NCBI GenBank assembly: GCA_965222995.1
Contig: OZ244977.1
Location: forward strand, 2,790,001 to 2,854,000
Direction: 5' to 3'
DNA: 64,000 bases
DNA from: SB11 sp965222995
Lineage (GTDB): Bacteria; Bacteroidota; Bacteroidia; UBA8524
Shown: positions 9,068 to 17,561 of the stretch, piece by piece
Position numbering within the stretch: the first letter of the stretch is position 1
How the letters are laid out: every line of letters begins with the position of its first letter
Position numbers and translations under genes: made by a program
Notes under the pieces: model-generated
Told to the model about the DNA's origin: nothing
The model's input: the letters and a program-made list of their open reading frames with translations, nothing else
Database searches by the model: none

Positions 9068-9670
9068 TTAGGGAGTAATAGTTCTGAAAGTTAAATTAAT
9101 TCTCGGGCTATTAACTTTTTTGGTGGGTGGTAAACGGTGCAACCAATGTTGTTGTGTTTCACCTTCCATGGTTAAAAGGCTTCCACCCTCAAGTAAAAGC
9201 GATACGGTTTGCCCGCTTTTTTTATGTTTAAATGCAAATTTACGGGTAGCCCCAAGTGTAAGTGAAGCTATTGTGGTTTCCCTGCCTAGTGCTTTCTCAT
9301 CATCACTATGCCATGCCATACCCTCTGAGCCGTTGTGATACAAGTTTAGCAAGCAAGAATTATAAGTAGCTCCTGTAGTTTTCTCTACCAATGCTTTTAA
9401 CTCTAAAAGTTCCTTAGTCCACCTCAGTGCTTGTTTAGTAGTGTTTGAGTAGGTGTAGCTATAATTATCATCACCATACCAAGCTACTTTCCGTTTGGTA
9501 ACAATATGCTTCCCTAAAATAATAGCCTCATCATTACGCCACTCAATACTGTTAAAAAGAATATCGTAATAATGTTGGGCTTCTTGGGTATTAAGTACCA
9601 AACCGTAGTATATACCCTTTCCATCATCAGGTAAAATGTTTTTTATAATGCGGTTGTCAAACAAGTCCAT
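9068..9670 (-). CDS. alkB: AlkB-type 2-oxoglutarate/Fe(II) dioxygenase
   Basis: The protein has 200 residues, close in pattern to ALKBH2-like AlkB homologues, which remove methyl lesions from DNA or RNA bases by oxidation. Iron ligands: the HxD pair in MAWHSDDEKALG near residue 121 and the distal His in QHWLHRLPPT. The 2-oxoglutarate-binding Arg is in PRINLTFR. The N-terminal substrate lid contains KVAWYGDDNYSYTYS. It stands alone, separated by 28 bp from the epimerase gene on the same strand, and no ada-like regulator is nearby. Confidence 0.9.
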   Translation of the reverse strand: MDLFDNRIIKNILPDDGKGIYYGLVLNTQEAQHYYDILFNSIEWRNDEAIILGKHIVTKRKVAWYGDDNYSYTYSNTTKQALRWTKELLELKALVEKTTGATYNSCLLNLYHNGSEGMAWHSDDEKALGRETTIASLTLGATRKFAFKHKKSGQTVSLLLEGGSLLTMEGETQQHWLHRLPPTKKVNSPRINLTFRTITP

Positions 9671-9698
9671 AAGCCCCTGAAGTATAATATATTAAATA

Positions 9699-10706
9699 CT
9701 ATTCGCTTGCTTTTCTGGCTATGCAAGCTCTTTCAATAGTTTGGTTTATCGAGGTAAACTCAAAATTCAAGTCATTTTTAATCTTATCGCTTATATAATT
9801 AAAGCTTTGCAGGCTGTTTCTTGCTGTTTCTTTGGTTACTAAAGGCTCTTTACCACTTATTAAGGATTTTACCCAGTATACCAACCTGGCTGCCTGCGAT
9901 AAAGCACTACCAACTGCTATTTTGGGGGTAGGTTGGTCAAACTTTACTGCCATTCGGGTAAAAAGGTCTTTAAACTCCAGGTTCTCAGCCACCATCACAT
10001 AACGCTCATTTACAATATCATTCTCCATTAATTGCTGCATAGCCCGGCTCACATCGCGCACATCAACATATCCGTTTGTTCCTTTGGTGTAAAAATTCAA
10101 ACCTTTATAAGCTGCATTAACCAACCTGCAAGAACCTTTATCCCATTTCCCTTCGCCTAATATTATGCCCGGGTTTACAATCGTTGCAGGTAAACCTTCT
10201 TCAACCCCGCGCCACACTTCCATTTCAGCCCTAAACTTGCTTATAGCGTAATGTGTATTGAATTTCCCGTCTCGCCAAGGCGTTTTCTCATCAATTATAT
10301 CACCACTTTTTTCACGTCCCAATGCAGCAATACTACTGGCATAGCATAGTTTGTTTACACCTGCATCTAAAGCACAGTTTACAACGTTTGCTGTACCTTC
10401 TACATTGGTATGCATCATGGTATCAAACCGCTTACTCCAAAAAGAAACTATCGCTGCCGTATGGTATACCTGCGTTACACCTTGCATAGCTTTTGAGAGT
10501 GCAACGGTGTCTAGTATATCGCACTCTATCCAGTGCAGGTTTGTTAGTAACTGCTCATTTACCCCTCTAAATTTACTAATTAGTTCAAATTCCTGAAGTG
10601 AAGAACCAGCCCTTCTTGTAGCTTTTACGCTATATCCGCCCTCTAATAAGTCTATAGCGAGGTGAGCACCTAAAAAACCTGTTGCTCCTGTTAGTAAAAC
10701 ACTCAT
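9699..10706 (-). CDS. NAD(P)-dependent epimerase/reductase, extended SDR family
   Basis: About 335 residues from the ATG at 10706 (MSVLLTGATGFLGAHLA). The Rossmann glycine motif is GATGFLG; the catalytic Tyr-Lys pair is in HYAISKFRAE, and a Ser lies in LCYASSIAALG. It resembles dihydroflavonol-4-reductase and 3-beta-HSD-like bacterial SDRs. Substrate not deducible. On the minus strand, TAATATTG lies just before the start, consistent with a near-leaderless message. Confidence 0.85.
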   Translation of the reverse strand: MSVLLTGATGFLGAHLAIDLLEGGYSVKATRRAGSSLQEFELISKFRGVNEQLLTNLHWIECDILDTVALSKAMQGVTQVYHTAAIVSFWSKRFDTMMHTNVEGTANVVNCALDAGVNKLCYASSIAALGREKSGDIIDEKTPWRDGKFNTHYAISKFRAEMEVWRGVEEGLPATIVNPGIILGEGKWDKGSCRLVNAAYKGLNFYTKGTNGYVDVRDVSRAMQQLMENDIVNERYVMVAENLEFKDLFTRMAVKFDQPTPKIAVGSALSQAARLVYWVKSLISGKEPLVTKETARNSLQSFNYISDKIKNDLNFEFTSINQTIERACIARKASE

Positions 10707-10833
10707 CATTAATATTTGCAATATTACTATGCAATAGTATATTTGTGGCGTTGGGAACGAATAAAAAACGTAAAAAAACTCTCCAACATTAAAATTTACA
10801 ATTACTTAAAGATTGTATTTAAAAAAATAAAAC

Positions 10834-10841
10834 TATATTTG
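10834..10841 (+). promoter_or_regulatory. Bacteroidota promoter, -7 element TATATTTG
   Basis: Exact TAnnTTTG with TTG at 10813-10815 as -33, 18 bases upstream. The ATG of the small protein is only four bases after the box, so the mRNA is expected to be leaderless. Confidence 0.75.
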
Positions 10842-10845
10842 CACC

Positions 10846-11055
10846 ATGAAGATTTTTAAAATAATCGCGTCTGTAAGCTTTATGTTCCTAATTGTAGGGC
10901 TTAGTACTGTTATGGCACAACCGGGTCCTGGACCTGTTTTTAACCCGGTACCGGTTGATGGAGGTATAACCTTATTGTTAGCCGCTGGTGCTGCTTACGG
11001 TGTTAAGAAAGCCGTTAAAGCGCGTAATGCTTCTTCAGAAGAAGAAGTAAAATAA
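10846..11055 (+). CDS. Small secreted protein with PID-CTERM-like sorting tail
   Basis: The protein has 69 residues. The signal peptide ends about VMAQ, a short Pro/Gly spacer (PGPGPVFNP) follows, then PVDGGITLLLAAGAAYGVKK and a charged tail. A P(I/V)DGG motif, hydrophobic helix and basic cluster are the pattern of the Bacteroidota PID-CTERM class of very small proteins. The processing enzyme for this class, if any, is not in the window. A strong promoter and terminator make it a single-gene unit that is probably well expressed. Exact role unknown. Confidence 0.75.
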   Translation: MKIFKIIASVSFMFLIVGLSTVMAQPGPGPVFNPVPVDGGITLLLAAGAAYGVKKAVKARNASSEEEVK

Positions 11056-11082
11056 ATTTTACTCTAAGAATTTTAAGTATAT

Positions 11083-11117
11083 GGAAGGGGATGCAACAAA
11101 GTTGTAATCCCTTTTTT
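11083..11117 (+). terminator. Rho-independent terminator of the small secreted protein gene
   Basis: AAGGGGATGCAAC, a 3-base AAA loop and GTTGTAATCCC form a stem with one irregular step, followed by TTTTTT. It lies 28 bp after the stop. Confidence 0.8.
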
Positions 11118-11242
11118 GTTGCTGCTACATAAAGTGGCATATACTGAATGATTAAAACTTAGAGAAAAGGCTGTTCGGCTACTTTTTACAAGTAAAAACC
11201 GGCACTTCATCTTAAAAAACTAAACATCTTACAGTATTTAGC

Positions 11243-11250
11243 TAAATTTG
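11243..11250 (+). promoter_or_regulatory. Bacteroidota promoter, -7 element TAAATTTG
   Basis: Exact TAnnTTTG ending six bases before the GTG that starts the MCE protein. It decides that start: the in-frame TTG at 11248 overlaps the promoter box itself and cannot be the initiator. Confidence 0.72.
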
Positions 11251-11256
11251 CCCTAC

Positions 11257-12198
11257 GTGAAAGGTTTTAAAGTATCAAACGAAACTAAAGTAGGCGCGCT
11301 TACCGCCGTAGCCATTACCATATTAGTACTGGGCTATAATTTTTTAAAAGGAAAAGATTTATTTACAAGTACTACTTCATACCATGCTATTTATACACGG
11401 GTTGACGGATTGGCGGCATCAAACCCCGTTAAGGTTAACGGCTACCGTGTAGGGCAGGTAACCAATGTAAACCTTATTAAAGGCGATAGCCTATTGGTAA
11501 AGGTTACATTTGAAGTTAACAGCGATATTATTGTAAGAGATAGTACAATAGCCAAAATTGTAAGCGCTGATTTTTTTGGTTCTAAAACCATTGAATTGGT
11601 AATGCGTGATTCGCTCTCTAAAAATATACTTAAAGATAATGATACTTTAATAGGTGTTATGGAACCCTCTTTAATGAGTTCTGCGGGTAGTATTATAGCT
11701 CCTGTAAAAGAAAAAGCAGAAAACCTTATGGTTTCTTTAGATAGTGTTTTTGGAGGTGAAAGCGGTAAAAACCTCAAAGGTACTATAGCTAATCTCAATG
11801 CCATTACAGCCAATTTTAAAAATACTTCTGAAAAGCTTGATAATATTGTGAGCAAAGAAGAAAAACGATTGGATATTATTTTTGCCAATGTACAATCTAT
11901 AAGTACCAACCTAAAAAATAATAATGAAGCAATAACCGCTACCATAGCCAACCTGAAAAAATTTAGTGATACATTATCTGCAGTAAAAATACAGCAACTG
12001 GTAGCCAAAGCAGAAAACACACTTGCCAATGTGAATGCAATTACTGAAAAAATTAATAAAGGCGAAGGCAGCTTAGGTTTATTAATTAACGACAAAAAAC
12101 TGTATGATGATTTGGATGAAAGTGCAAAGTCTTTAGATGCTTTACTTAAAGACTTAAAAGCCAACCCCAAAAAATACGTTCACTTTTCTATTTGGTAG
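11257..12198 (+). CDS. mlaD: MlaD-type MCE-domain lipid transport protein
   Basis: About 313 residues from the GTG at 11257 (MKGFKVSNETKVGALTAVA). One membrane helix (GALTAVAITILVLGYNFLKG) anchors it in the inner membrane. The MCE domain follows (YHAIYTRVDGLAASNPVKVNG, then YRVGQVTNVNLI and FFGSKTIELV). The C-terminal half is a long helical region typical of Bacteroidota MlaD homologues, with repeated NLNAITANF, NVQSISTNL and NVNAITEKI heptad-like segments. MlaD substrate-binding subunits carry phospholipids between membranes with an MlaE permease and MlaF ATPase; those genes are not next to it here. Confidence 0.88.
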   Translation: MKGFKVSNETKVGALTAVAITILVLGYNFLKGKDLFTSTTSYHAIYTRVDGLAASNPVKVNGYRVGQVTNVNLIKGDSLLVKVTFEVNSDIIVRDSTIAKIVSADFFGSKTIELVMRDSLSKNILKDNDTLIGVMEPSLMSSAGSIIAPVKEKAENLMVSLDSVFGGESGKNLKGTIANLNAITANFKNTSEKLDNIVSKEEKRLDIIFANVQSISTNLKNNNEAITATIANLKKFSDTLSAVKIQQLVAKAENTLANVNAITEKINKGEGSLGLLINDKKLYDDLDESAKSLDALLKDLKANPKKYVHFSIW

Positions 12199-12226
12199 GC
12201 TAACTAAATTAATCGTGAAGGAAATT

Positions 12227-12259
12227 AAAAAGCCTCGCCATCTATGGCGAGGCTTTTTT
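12227..12259. terminator. Bidirectional rho-independent terminator
   Basis: Perfect 14-bp stem AAAAAGCCTCGCCA / TGGCGAGGCTTTTT around a TCTA tetraloop, with T runs on both strands. It separates the MCE gene from the convergent type IX-secreted protein gene. Confidence 0.92.
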
Positions 12260-12281
12260 GTATAGGAATCGTAAATGAAAA

Positions 12282-13388
12282 TTATTGTATTATTATTTTC
12301 TGAGTTTTAATGTCTTTATCACTTTTCGCATTTACTATATAAACTCCTTTTGGCAAGTGAGATAAATCAATATCTAAGTCTCCAATGCTTTTGGAGTTAA
12401 AAACCTGTTTACCTGTAATATCCAGTATTGTTATTGCTAAAGGTGTAGTACTATTTGTTTCAATAGTAAACTTACCGGTGGTAGGGTTAGGGTAAATACT
12501 CAAACCTTCATCACTAAATACTACACCACTTATACCTGTAGTACTATTTTTATAAAAATATAAATCACGGCTGTGATTATCCCAGCCTGAACCGTTATAC
12601 ACTTGGTTTAAAACCTCTTTTACAGTCTTATTTGGGTTATAGCTGTAAATGCTTTTACCCCCCAATTGCCATGCACTGTTTTGCCAATATTCTGAAACTC
12701 GCTCAAGTAATTTTTGGTCGGTAACATCATAAGTATAAGTTACTCTATTAATAAATTTCCAACCGGGTTGGCTAGAGCTTTTAAAGCTTCGTACGTTTTC
12801 CGTTAAATTTCCGTTTACATCATATTTAGTGTTTTCCACTCTTATAAAATCAGCCCATCCTGTATTATTGCTTCCTCTTTGTTCAATTTCAGCATTTAGC
12901 GAGCCATTGGAGTTATATGTATATACCCAACGTATATTTTTTCTATCTCCCAATACTTTTCTTTCCAACTTATTATTACTGTTGTACCAAAAAGAGTCGT
13001 TATACTTATTTATTCCCAATGAGTAATAATCATCATACTTAATCAACTCAGTCAAATTGTTGCTATTATAGCTATGCTCACTAAAAATATCAGGCACCCA
13101 AGCAGAAATATTTAAATCCCAGTGATATTTCCGCTGCACTTTTATTTGCCCATTAGTATTATACGTAAAGCTATCCAGCTTTTGAGGTCGCGGTTGTGAG
13201 CCTTGCAAATTCCGTTGTGTTAGTTCTGAAACCAGTTTATTGGTATTATACTCGAAAAGTAACTCAGAACTATCTACCCAAGTACTTGTGGCTGAGTATT
13301 GCTGACCCAATATGCGGATAAGTTGAGGTTGTGCTGCCAGAGAATTTACTACAAATGATAGTACAGCAATAAAAAGAAGCTTTTTCAT
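12282..13388 (-). CDS. Type IX-secreted protein with YD-like repeats and type A sorting domain
   Basis: About 368 residues from the ATG at 13388 (MKKLLFIAVLSFVVNSLAAQ, a signal peptide); the upstream alternative adds 14 residues before the signal. The body is a series of repeats with a YxYNxNG(x)L core (FTYNTNGQIKVQRKYHW, YSYNPNKTVKEVL and others), like the YD/RHS repeat type. The last 75 residues are a T9SS type A C-terminal domain (GLSIYPNPTTGKFTIE, DITGKQVF, LPKGVYIVNAKS). Expected at the cell surface or secreted. Tandem paralogue of the gene upstream; function unknown. Confidence 0.87.
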   Translation of the reverse strand: MKKLLFIAVLSFVVNSLAAQPQLIRILGQQYSATSTWVDSSELLFEYNTNKLVSELTQRNLQGSQPRPQKLDSFTYNTNGQIKVQRKYHWDLNISAWVPDIFSEHSYNSNNLTELIKYDDYYSLGINKYNDSFWYNSNNKLERKVLGDRKNIRWVYTYNSNGSLNAEIEQRGSNNTGWADFIRVENTKYDVNGNLTENVRSFKSSSQPGWKFINRVTYTYDVTDQKLLERVSEYWQNSAWQLGGKSIYSYNPNKTVKEVLNQVYNGSGWDNHSRDLYFYKNSTTGISGVVFSDEGLSIYPNPTTGKFTIETNSTTPLAITILDITGKQVFNSKSIGDLDIDLSHLPKGVYIVNAKSDKDIKTQKIIIQ

Positions 13389-13493
13389 AGTTTTTATAAT
13401 GTTTGATACACCTAAAAATACGCTACTCAAAACAAATGCGTTGGGTCACCACTTATTTTTAACGTACATACCTAATTATACAACCTATAAAAA

Positions 13494-14588
13494 CTATTGT
13501 AATACCAACCGCTGTGTCTTAACTCCAACATCACTTGCTATATTTACCACATATATACCTTTTTTCAGATGAGATAAGTCAATATCAATACTTGAGTTGG
13601 TTTTAATATCATACACCGGCTTACCGCTAATATCTACTATAGTTATTGTGGCAGGTATAGTTTCATCAAACTGTACAGTAAATTTACCATTACTAGGATT
13701 GGGGTAAATAGTTAAGCCTTTATTACTAAGTGCTACATTATTTATGCTTGTAGTACTGTTTTTATAAAAATAAACAGCCCTATATCCTTTCTCAAAATAC
13801 TCATACTTAAGCGTACCATTAGGGTTATAAACATATACAACACTATCATATGTTTGCCCATTACCACTTCTATGTACCTTTTTAGAAACTTCTCCTTTTC
13901 CATTGTATGAATAATCATAACTGCCACCTTTATCCCATACAGAAGTTGTAGAGTTGTAATGCTCGTAAACTAACTCGGCTATATCGCCTGAAGTATTGTA
14001 GGTATAAGTTTCCTTTCTCGAGTTTACCCAGTTACCATTGTATATTTTCTGGGTTACAATAGTCTCAGTCAGTCCATTTGAATTGTATGTATATTTATCA
14101 TTACGATGAAAATTTATGCTTCCATTGTTTCTACTAAAGCGATATTGAGTATTAAGTTTTTTTGAGGAATAATATACAAAGGAGTCAACATCAATTTGTG
14201 ATGGACGATGATACTCAATTTTTTCTAAGAGGCTTCCGCTGTAAATATATTTAGTTTCACTGTAGGGAATAGTTTTCCACTTTTTACCTAAATCATCCCA
14301 TAAATATTTTTTAGTAGATAGTAACTCTTTGTTAGAGTTGTAGAAATTAGAGTCAATATCAATCTTTAAACTTATCGCAGGCGACACAAAATTAAAGTCT
14401 GTAGTAGCTAATAAGTTATTCCCATTGTAGGTATAATTACAATCCGTACTGTCTACCCAAGCATTTGGGTCAAAAGTTCCAACCCATCCGCTAATATTTG
14501 ATTGATAAAGTTTTCTAATTAATTGTGCTTGTGAAAAACCATAAACCGATGCAAAAAAAAGAATGGCAATAACAATAAGCTTTTTCAT
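13494..14588 (-). CDS. Type IX-secreted protein, tandem paralogue
   Basis: The protein has 364 residues with signal peptide MKKLIVIAILFFASVYGFSQ. Its plan matches the downstream paralogue: QLIRKLYQSN after the signal, repeats such as CNYTYNGNNLL and YTYNSNGLTETI, the shared KNSTTSINNVALSNKG linker, then the T9SS type A domain (LTIYPNPSNGKFTVQF, DISGKPVYDI, LKKGIYVVNIASD). The two genes lie 105 bp apart with no terminator between, so they look like a gene duplication and probable operon. Function unknown. Confidence 0.87.
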   Translation of the reverse strand: MKKLIVIAILFFASVYGFSQAQLIRKLYQSNISGWVGTFDPNAWVDSTDCNYTYNGNNLLATTDFNFVSPAISLKIDIDSNFYNSNKELLSTKKYLWDDLGKKWKTIPYSETKYIYSGSLLEKIEYHRPSQIDVDSFVYYSSKKLNTQYRFSRNNGSINFHRNDKYTYNSNGLTETIVTQKIYNGNWVNSRKETYTYNTSGDIAELVYEHYNSTTSVWDKGGSYDYSYNGKGEVSKKVHRSGNGQTYDSVVYVYNPNGTLKYEYFEKGYRAVYFYKNSTTSINNVALSNKGLTIYPNPSNGKFTVQFDETIPATITIVDISGKPVYDIKTNSSIDIDLSHLKKGIYVVNIASDVGVKTQRLVLQ

Positions 14589-14647
14589 AATGTAATAGAT
14601 TAGTATACAATTAGAAGAAAGATGTTATTAAGCATCTATATGTTGCC

Positions 14648-15511
14648 TTAGTAATACAACCAATGAAAAACTGCTCCTCGTTCGCTTATTTCAAGTGTTG
14701 GAAAAGGTATTTTAAAAATGTTTAACCCATATAGTACAGGATTGAGTTTTTTATTTTTAATAAAGGGAGTGAAATTGATATCAAACGAGATGAATAGTTG
14801 GCGGTAGCGCTCTATATGGCTAAAGTCTTGAGTAATCCCATTCTTATCGGTAAACACATTATCATGGCCACCATACATGCCTTCAGCTCCATAGCCAATA
14901 CTTAACAATAACCAATTGGGTAATATTTTTCTGCCTAAAAGTTTATTAATATCTAAGGTAAGCCAATAGGTTTGCCCGTTATAGTCTTTAAGCGAGTTTT
15001 GGATATAATCCGTTCCAAACATATCGGGACGGGCAATGGCGTACAGCGTTTGATGATAGCTAAACTTAGGCATAGCAACTATACCCTTAAACCCTACTAA
15101 CTGCAAATAGATAAATAAAGAACCGGTAGCATTGGCAAGTATATCTCCTACAGAGAAGCCCCAGGCAGCCCCAAAGCCATCCATCACCTCAATTGGGATT
15201 AACACTATACCACTAAATAAAAAAGAATACAATGCTGATTTTTTTAGGCTGTACCCTGCCCAACAGAAAATAAAAGTAGGCATTACTGCCCACTGGGCAT
15301 GTACCACAAAATGCCCCACCTTATCCATTTGTAACCATTCTCCCCAATCATTAAAAAAGTGGAAATCGGTAAGTTCTGTTTTGCTATACCATAGTACCCA
15401 GGTAAGTAAAATCCATAAGGGATAAAGAATGGCTATGGTAATGAGGAAACCTCTTGCCCGTTTGGGTTCAAACTCTTTTTGAGGCTCAAAATAGCTATCG
15501 GGCATTAGCAT
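14648..15511 (-). CDS. DUF2279 membrane protein
   Basis: The protein has 287 residues. A membrane segment is near residues 22-42, then the DUF2279 signature: a WLQMDKVGHF motif with His, an AQWAVMPTFIFCWAGYSLKK helix, the acidic IPIEVMDGFGAAWGFS loop and a SVGDILANATGS helix, followed by a soluble tail. The family is Bacteroidota-wide, in the cell envelope, and unassigned. Start ATG lies four bases after an exact -7 box on the minus strand. Confidence 0.85.
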   Translation of the reverse strand: MLMPDSYFEPQKEFEPKRARGFLITIAILYPLWILLTWVLWYSKTELTDFHFFNDWGEWLQMDKVGHFVVHAQWAVMPTFIFCWAGYSLKKSALYSFLFSGIVLIPIEVMDGFGAAWGFSVGDILANATGSLFIYLQLVGFKGIVAMPKFSYHQTLYAIARPDMFGTDYIQNSLKDYNGQTYWLTLDINKLLGRKILPNWLLLSIGYGAEGMYGGHDNVFTDKNGITQDFSHIERYRQLFISFDINFTPFIKNKKLNPVLYGLNIFKIPFPTLEISERGAVFHWLYY

Positions 15512-15515
15512 GGCT

Positions 15516-15523
15516 CAAAAGTA
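15516..15523 (-). promoter_or_regulatory. Promoter -7 element TACTTTTG
   Basis: On the minus strand TACTTTTG is an exact TAnnTTTG. The ATG follows after AGCC, so the DUF2279 mRNA is expected to be leaderless. No clear TTG -33 is seen. Confidence 0.6.
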
Positions 15524-15583
15524 CTACTGCACTGTTAAATACGAAAAACTAAATAAGAATTTCGAAATTAGTATTTAGAATTT

Positions 15584-16771
15584 CTATCTGATAGCATATT
15601 TGCCCACCCTTGGTTTTTGCAGCAAATTAAGGGCTACATAGCGCAAAGCATCAATAGCGTGGTTGTTATAATCTACAGGTTTGTTAATGGTATTTCCGTT
15701 TTTATCGCTTTGCCATTTATAACTGCGTAACTCTTTTAAAAGATTGGTGGATGATGAGGTGACATAAAGTGGGTATCGCTTTAAAATATCAATAGAGGCA
15801 TTTATACTATCCGCCCCTTTTTTTGCTGGCTTTATATTGAAACCTGCACGGTATATTTCTTCTATAGATTTAGGCTCAGCAGCATCAGCAACTACGGTAT
15901 CATGTCTTTGCAAACCCAACTCCAGTAGTCTGTTTGAAATATCACTATTGGTTAATCCATTTTGGTAGAGCAGCTCATTGATGTATAATTTTCCATCGTT
16001 TTGATATACCTCTACCAAAGCCGTAGGGTCGTTACTAAAGCCAAAGTCTAGTCCGTAGCCCAATCGCTTTGCTTCTTGTGGTATTTGAGAAACTACAGTA
16101 AACCCCTCGAAAACTAACCCACTTATGCGACCATATTCTCCCATCCCGAATATCTTCCAGTATTCAGGGTCGCTGTGTTGTAAGAATTCAATCTCTTTTA
16201 TGGTTTGAGTATCTAGAAAAGTATTGTCTTTATAGCTGCTGGTAATTACTTCAACATCCGCCTTACTATGCGCGCGCTTTTGTTCCAGTTCTGTATTTAT
16301 CCAACAGTTTACATCATCAGGATTAAAATCTAAATAGGCTTTATGCGAAGTACGAAATATGAGTTGTTGCCACTCCTCAAAATTACACTCGTTAGCTTCA
16401 TTTAGCCATAAATGGGTACGCTTACGTCCCCGTACTTTTTGCTCATTATCTAGCGAGAAAAACTCCAATATATTAGAGCCGTAGCTGATAATGTTTTCAG
16501 TTTTGTTATGCTTTACAAGTGAGTATAAATGGTTTTTATGCAATACCTCTACCACATCTCGTATAGCAGTTGCCCGCAAGGCAGGAAAGGATTTTCGCAC
16601 TACGGATAATATTTTATCCTCGCCACTAAATAACTCTACTACAAAAAGCTGCGCTAACGAGTAGGTTTTAGAACTTCTTGTACCTCCTCTGTTTATTACT
16701 ATGCGCTTTTGCGAGTTAAAGTTTTTCTCGAAAACAGGCGTAACCTCAAGTTTTAGAATTTCGCTTAACAC
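15584..16771 (-). CDS. terL: Phage terminase large subunit, PBSX type
   Basis: The protein has 395 residues, normal for the family. The ATPase half holds a Walker A-like NRGGTRSSKTYS near residues 27-38 and a Walker B LWLNEANE near 119-126. The nuclease half holds Asp in GYGLDFGFSNDPTAL, VVADAAEPKSIEEI and a C-terminal NNHAIDALRYVALNL acidic motif; all three metal-binding regions are present. It pumps and cuts DNA into phage heads. The gene looks intact. The stop is 72 bp from the host DUF2279 gene, which makes this the left edge of the phage DNA. The portal and capsid genes it needs are 36-39 kb away. Confidence 0.95.
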   Translation of the reverse strand: MLSEILKLEVTPVFEKNFNSQKRIVINRGGTRSSKTYSLAQLFVVELFSGEDKILSVVRKSFPALRATAIRDVVEVLHKNHLYSLVKHNKTENIISYGSNILEFFSLDNEQKVRGRKRTHLWLNEANECNFEEWQQLIFRTSHKAYLDFNPDDVNCWINTELEQKRAHSKADVEVITSSYKDNTFLDTQTIKEIEFLQHSDPEYWKIFGMGEYGRISGLVFEGFTVVSQIPQEAKRLGYGLDFGFSNDPTALVEVYQNDGKLYINELLYQNGLTNSDISNRLLELGLQRHDTVVADAAEPKSIEEIYRAGFNIKPAKKGADSINASIDILKRYPLYVTSSSTNLLKELRSYKWQSDKNGNTINKPVDYNNHAIDALRYVALNLLQKPRVGKYAIR

Positions 16772-17144
16772 TTATCTCTATTTTTTTAATCTCAAAGCCT
16801 TCGCCGTTTAATTGTTTATCAGTATAACCGTAGTTGGCCTTTAAATCGAATATTAAACCCGTACTGTTTCCCTCTCCATTTATTAGCGCATTTAATACGA
16901 TTCCCTCCAAAGTATCTCTAATTATTTGGCAAGTTTTGGAGGTAGTTTTCTGGTTAAGATACTGTTGCCAATCCTCCCAAGCTAAACCTATGTGGACACA
17001 CCAAAAATCTTTTATAGTGGGTATTTTTAGTTGCTTTTTGGTGATGGTATTTCCGTTTTTATCACTGGCTTCTATGGAGTGATTTTTACAGCTTTCTAAA
17101 TACTGCTCAAACTCGGTTTTTAGTTTTTGTGAGGATAGCTTCAT
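16746..17144 (-). CDS. Terminase small subunit-like DNA-packaging protein
   Basis: The protein has 132 residues; its position directly upstream of and 26 bp overlapping the large subunit fits a small subunit. The sequence has the pattern of the phage DNA-packaging gp3 family of Bacteroidota phages: PTIKDFWCVHIGLAWEDWQQYL, then TLEGIVLNALINGEGNSTGLIFDLKANYGYTDK. The KANYGY(T/K)DK region near the end is characteristic. It would recognise phage DNA and direct the large subunit. Confidence 0.82.
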   Translation of the reverse strand: MKLSSQKLKTEFEQYLESCKNHSIEASDKNGNTITKKQLKIPTIKDFWCVHIGLAWEDWQQYLNQKTTSKTCQIIRDTLEGIVLNALINGEGNSTGLIFDLKANYGYTDKQLNGEGFEIKKIEISVKRNSKT

Positions 17145-17146
17145 TC

Positions 17147-17443
17147 TTAATTTTCTACCTTCTTTTTTCTTCGTCTTCTGGTAGTGCTACCCTTTGCTTC
17201 TTGCTGAGGTGGGGTTTCGTCGCTTTGTTTTTGTTGGTCGTAGACATTCATTACAGCAGCTATATCTTCCATAAAGCAACTGTGGCAAGCAATATCACAG
17301 GGTGGCAAACCCATTGTGGCTCTTACTTCATCTAGTTTCAGTTTGTCGCTATGGGTAAATAAACTTACCTGGGTCTTGTTGAGTATGGCCCATTTTTCTT
17401 CTAACGTTTGTAATACTTCTAATTGTTGATTTGTAAACATCAT
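17147..17443 (-). CDS. Small phage protein, unknown function
   Basis: The protein has 98 residues, two bases upstream of the small terminase gene and in the same operon. The N-terminal half is helical (NQQLEVLQTLEEKWAILN), the middle has four Cys or His residues (PPCDIACHSCFMED), and the C-terminus is very basic (TTRRRRKKKVEN), suggesting nucleic-acid contact. Likely involved in packaging or regulation. Family not recognised. Confidence 0.6.
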   Translation of the reverse strand: MMFTNQQLEVLQTLEEKWAILNKTQVSLFTHSDKLKLDEVRATMGLPPCDIACHSCFMEDIAAVMNVYDQQKQSDETPPQQEAKGSTTRRRRKKKVEN

Positions 17444-17561
17444 GGTTGATAGTTAGTGGTTGTTTATTGATAGATTAATGATGTGGGATGTGTGGAAAAA
17501 ATACTAGACATAAAAGTATAGTCTCACATCAGACATCGCTCCTCTCACATCTAAGAATTAA

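Noticed and set aside
11442..12170. Long minus-strand open frame (242 codons) across the MCE gene
   Set aside because: It is antisense to a recognised MlaD gene with promoter and terminator, and its low-complexity Ser/Leu composition is what the reverse of a helical coding region produces.
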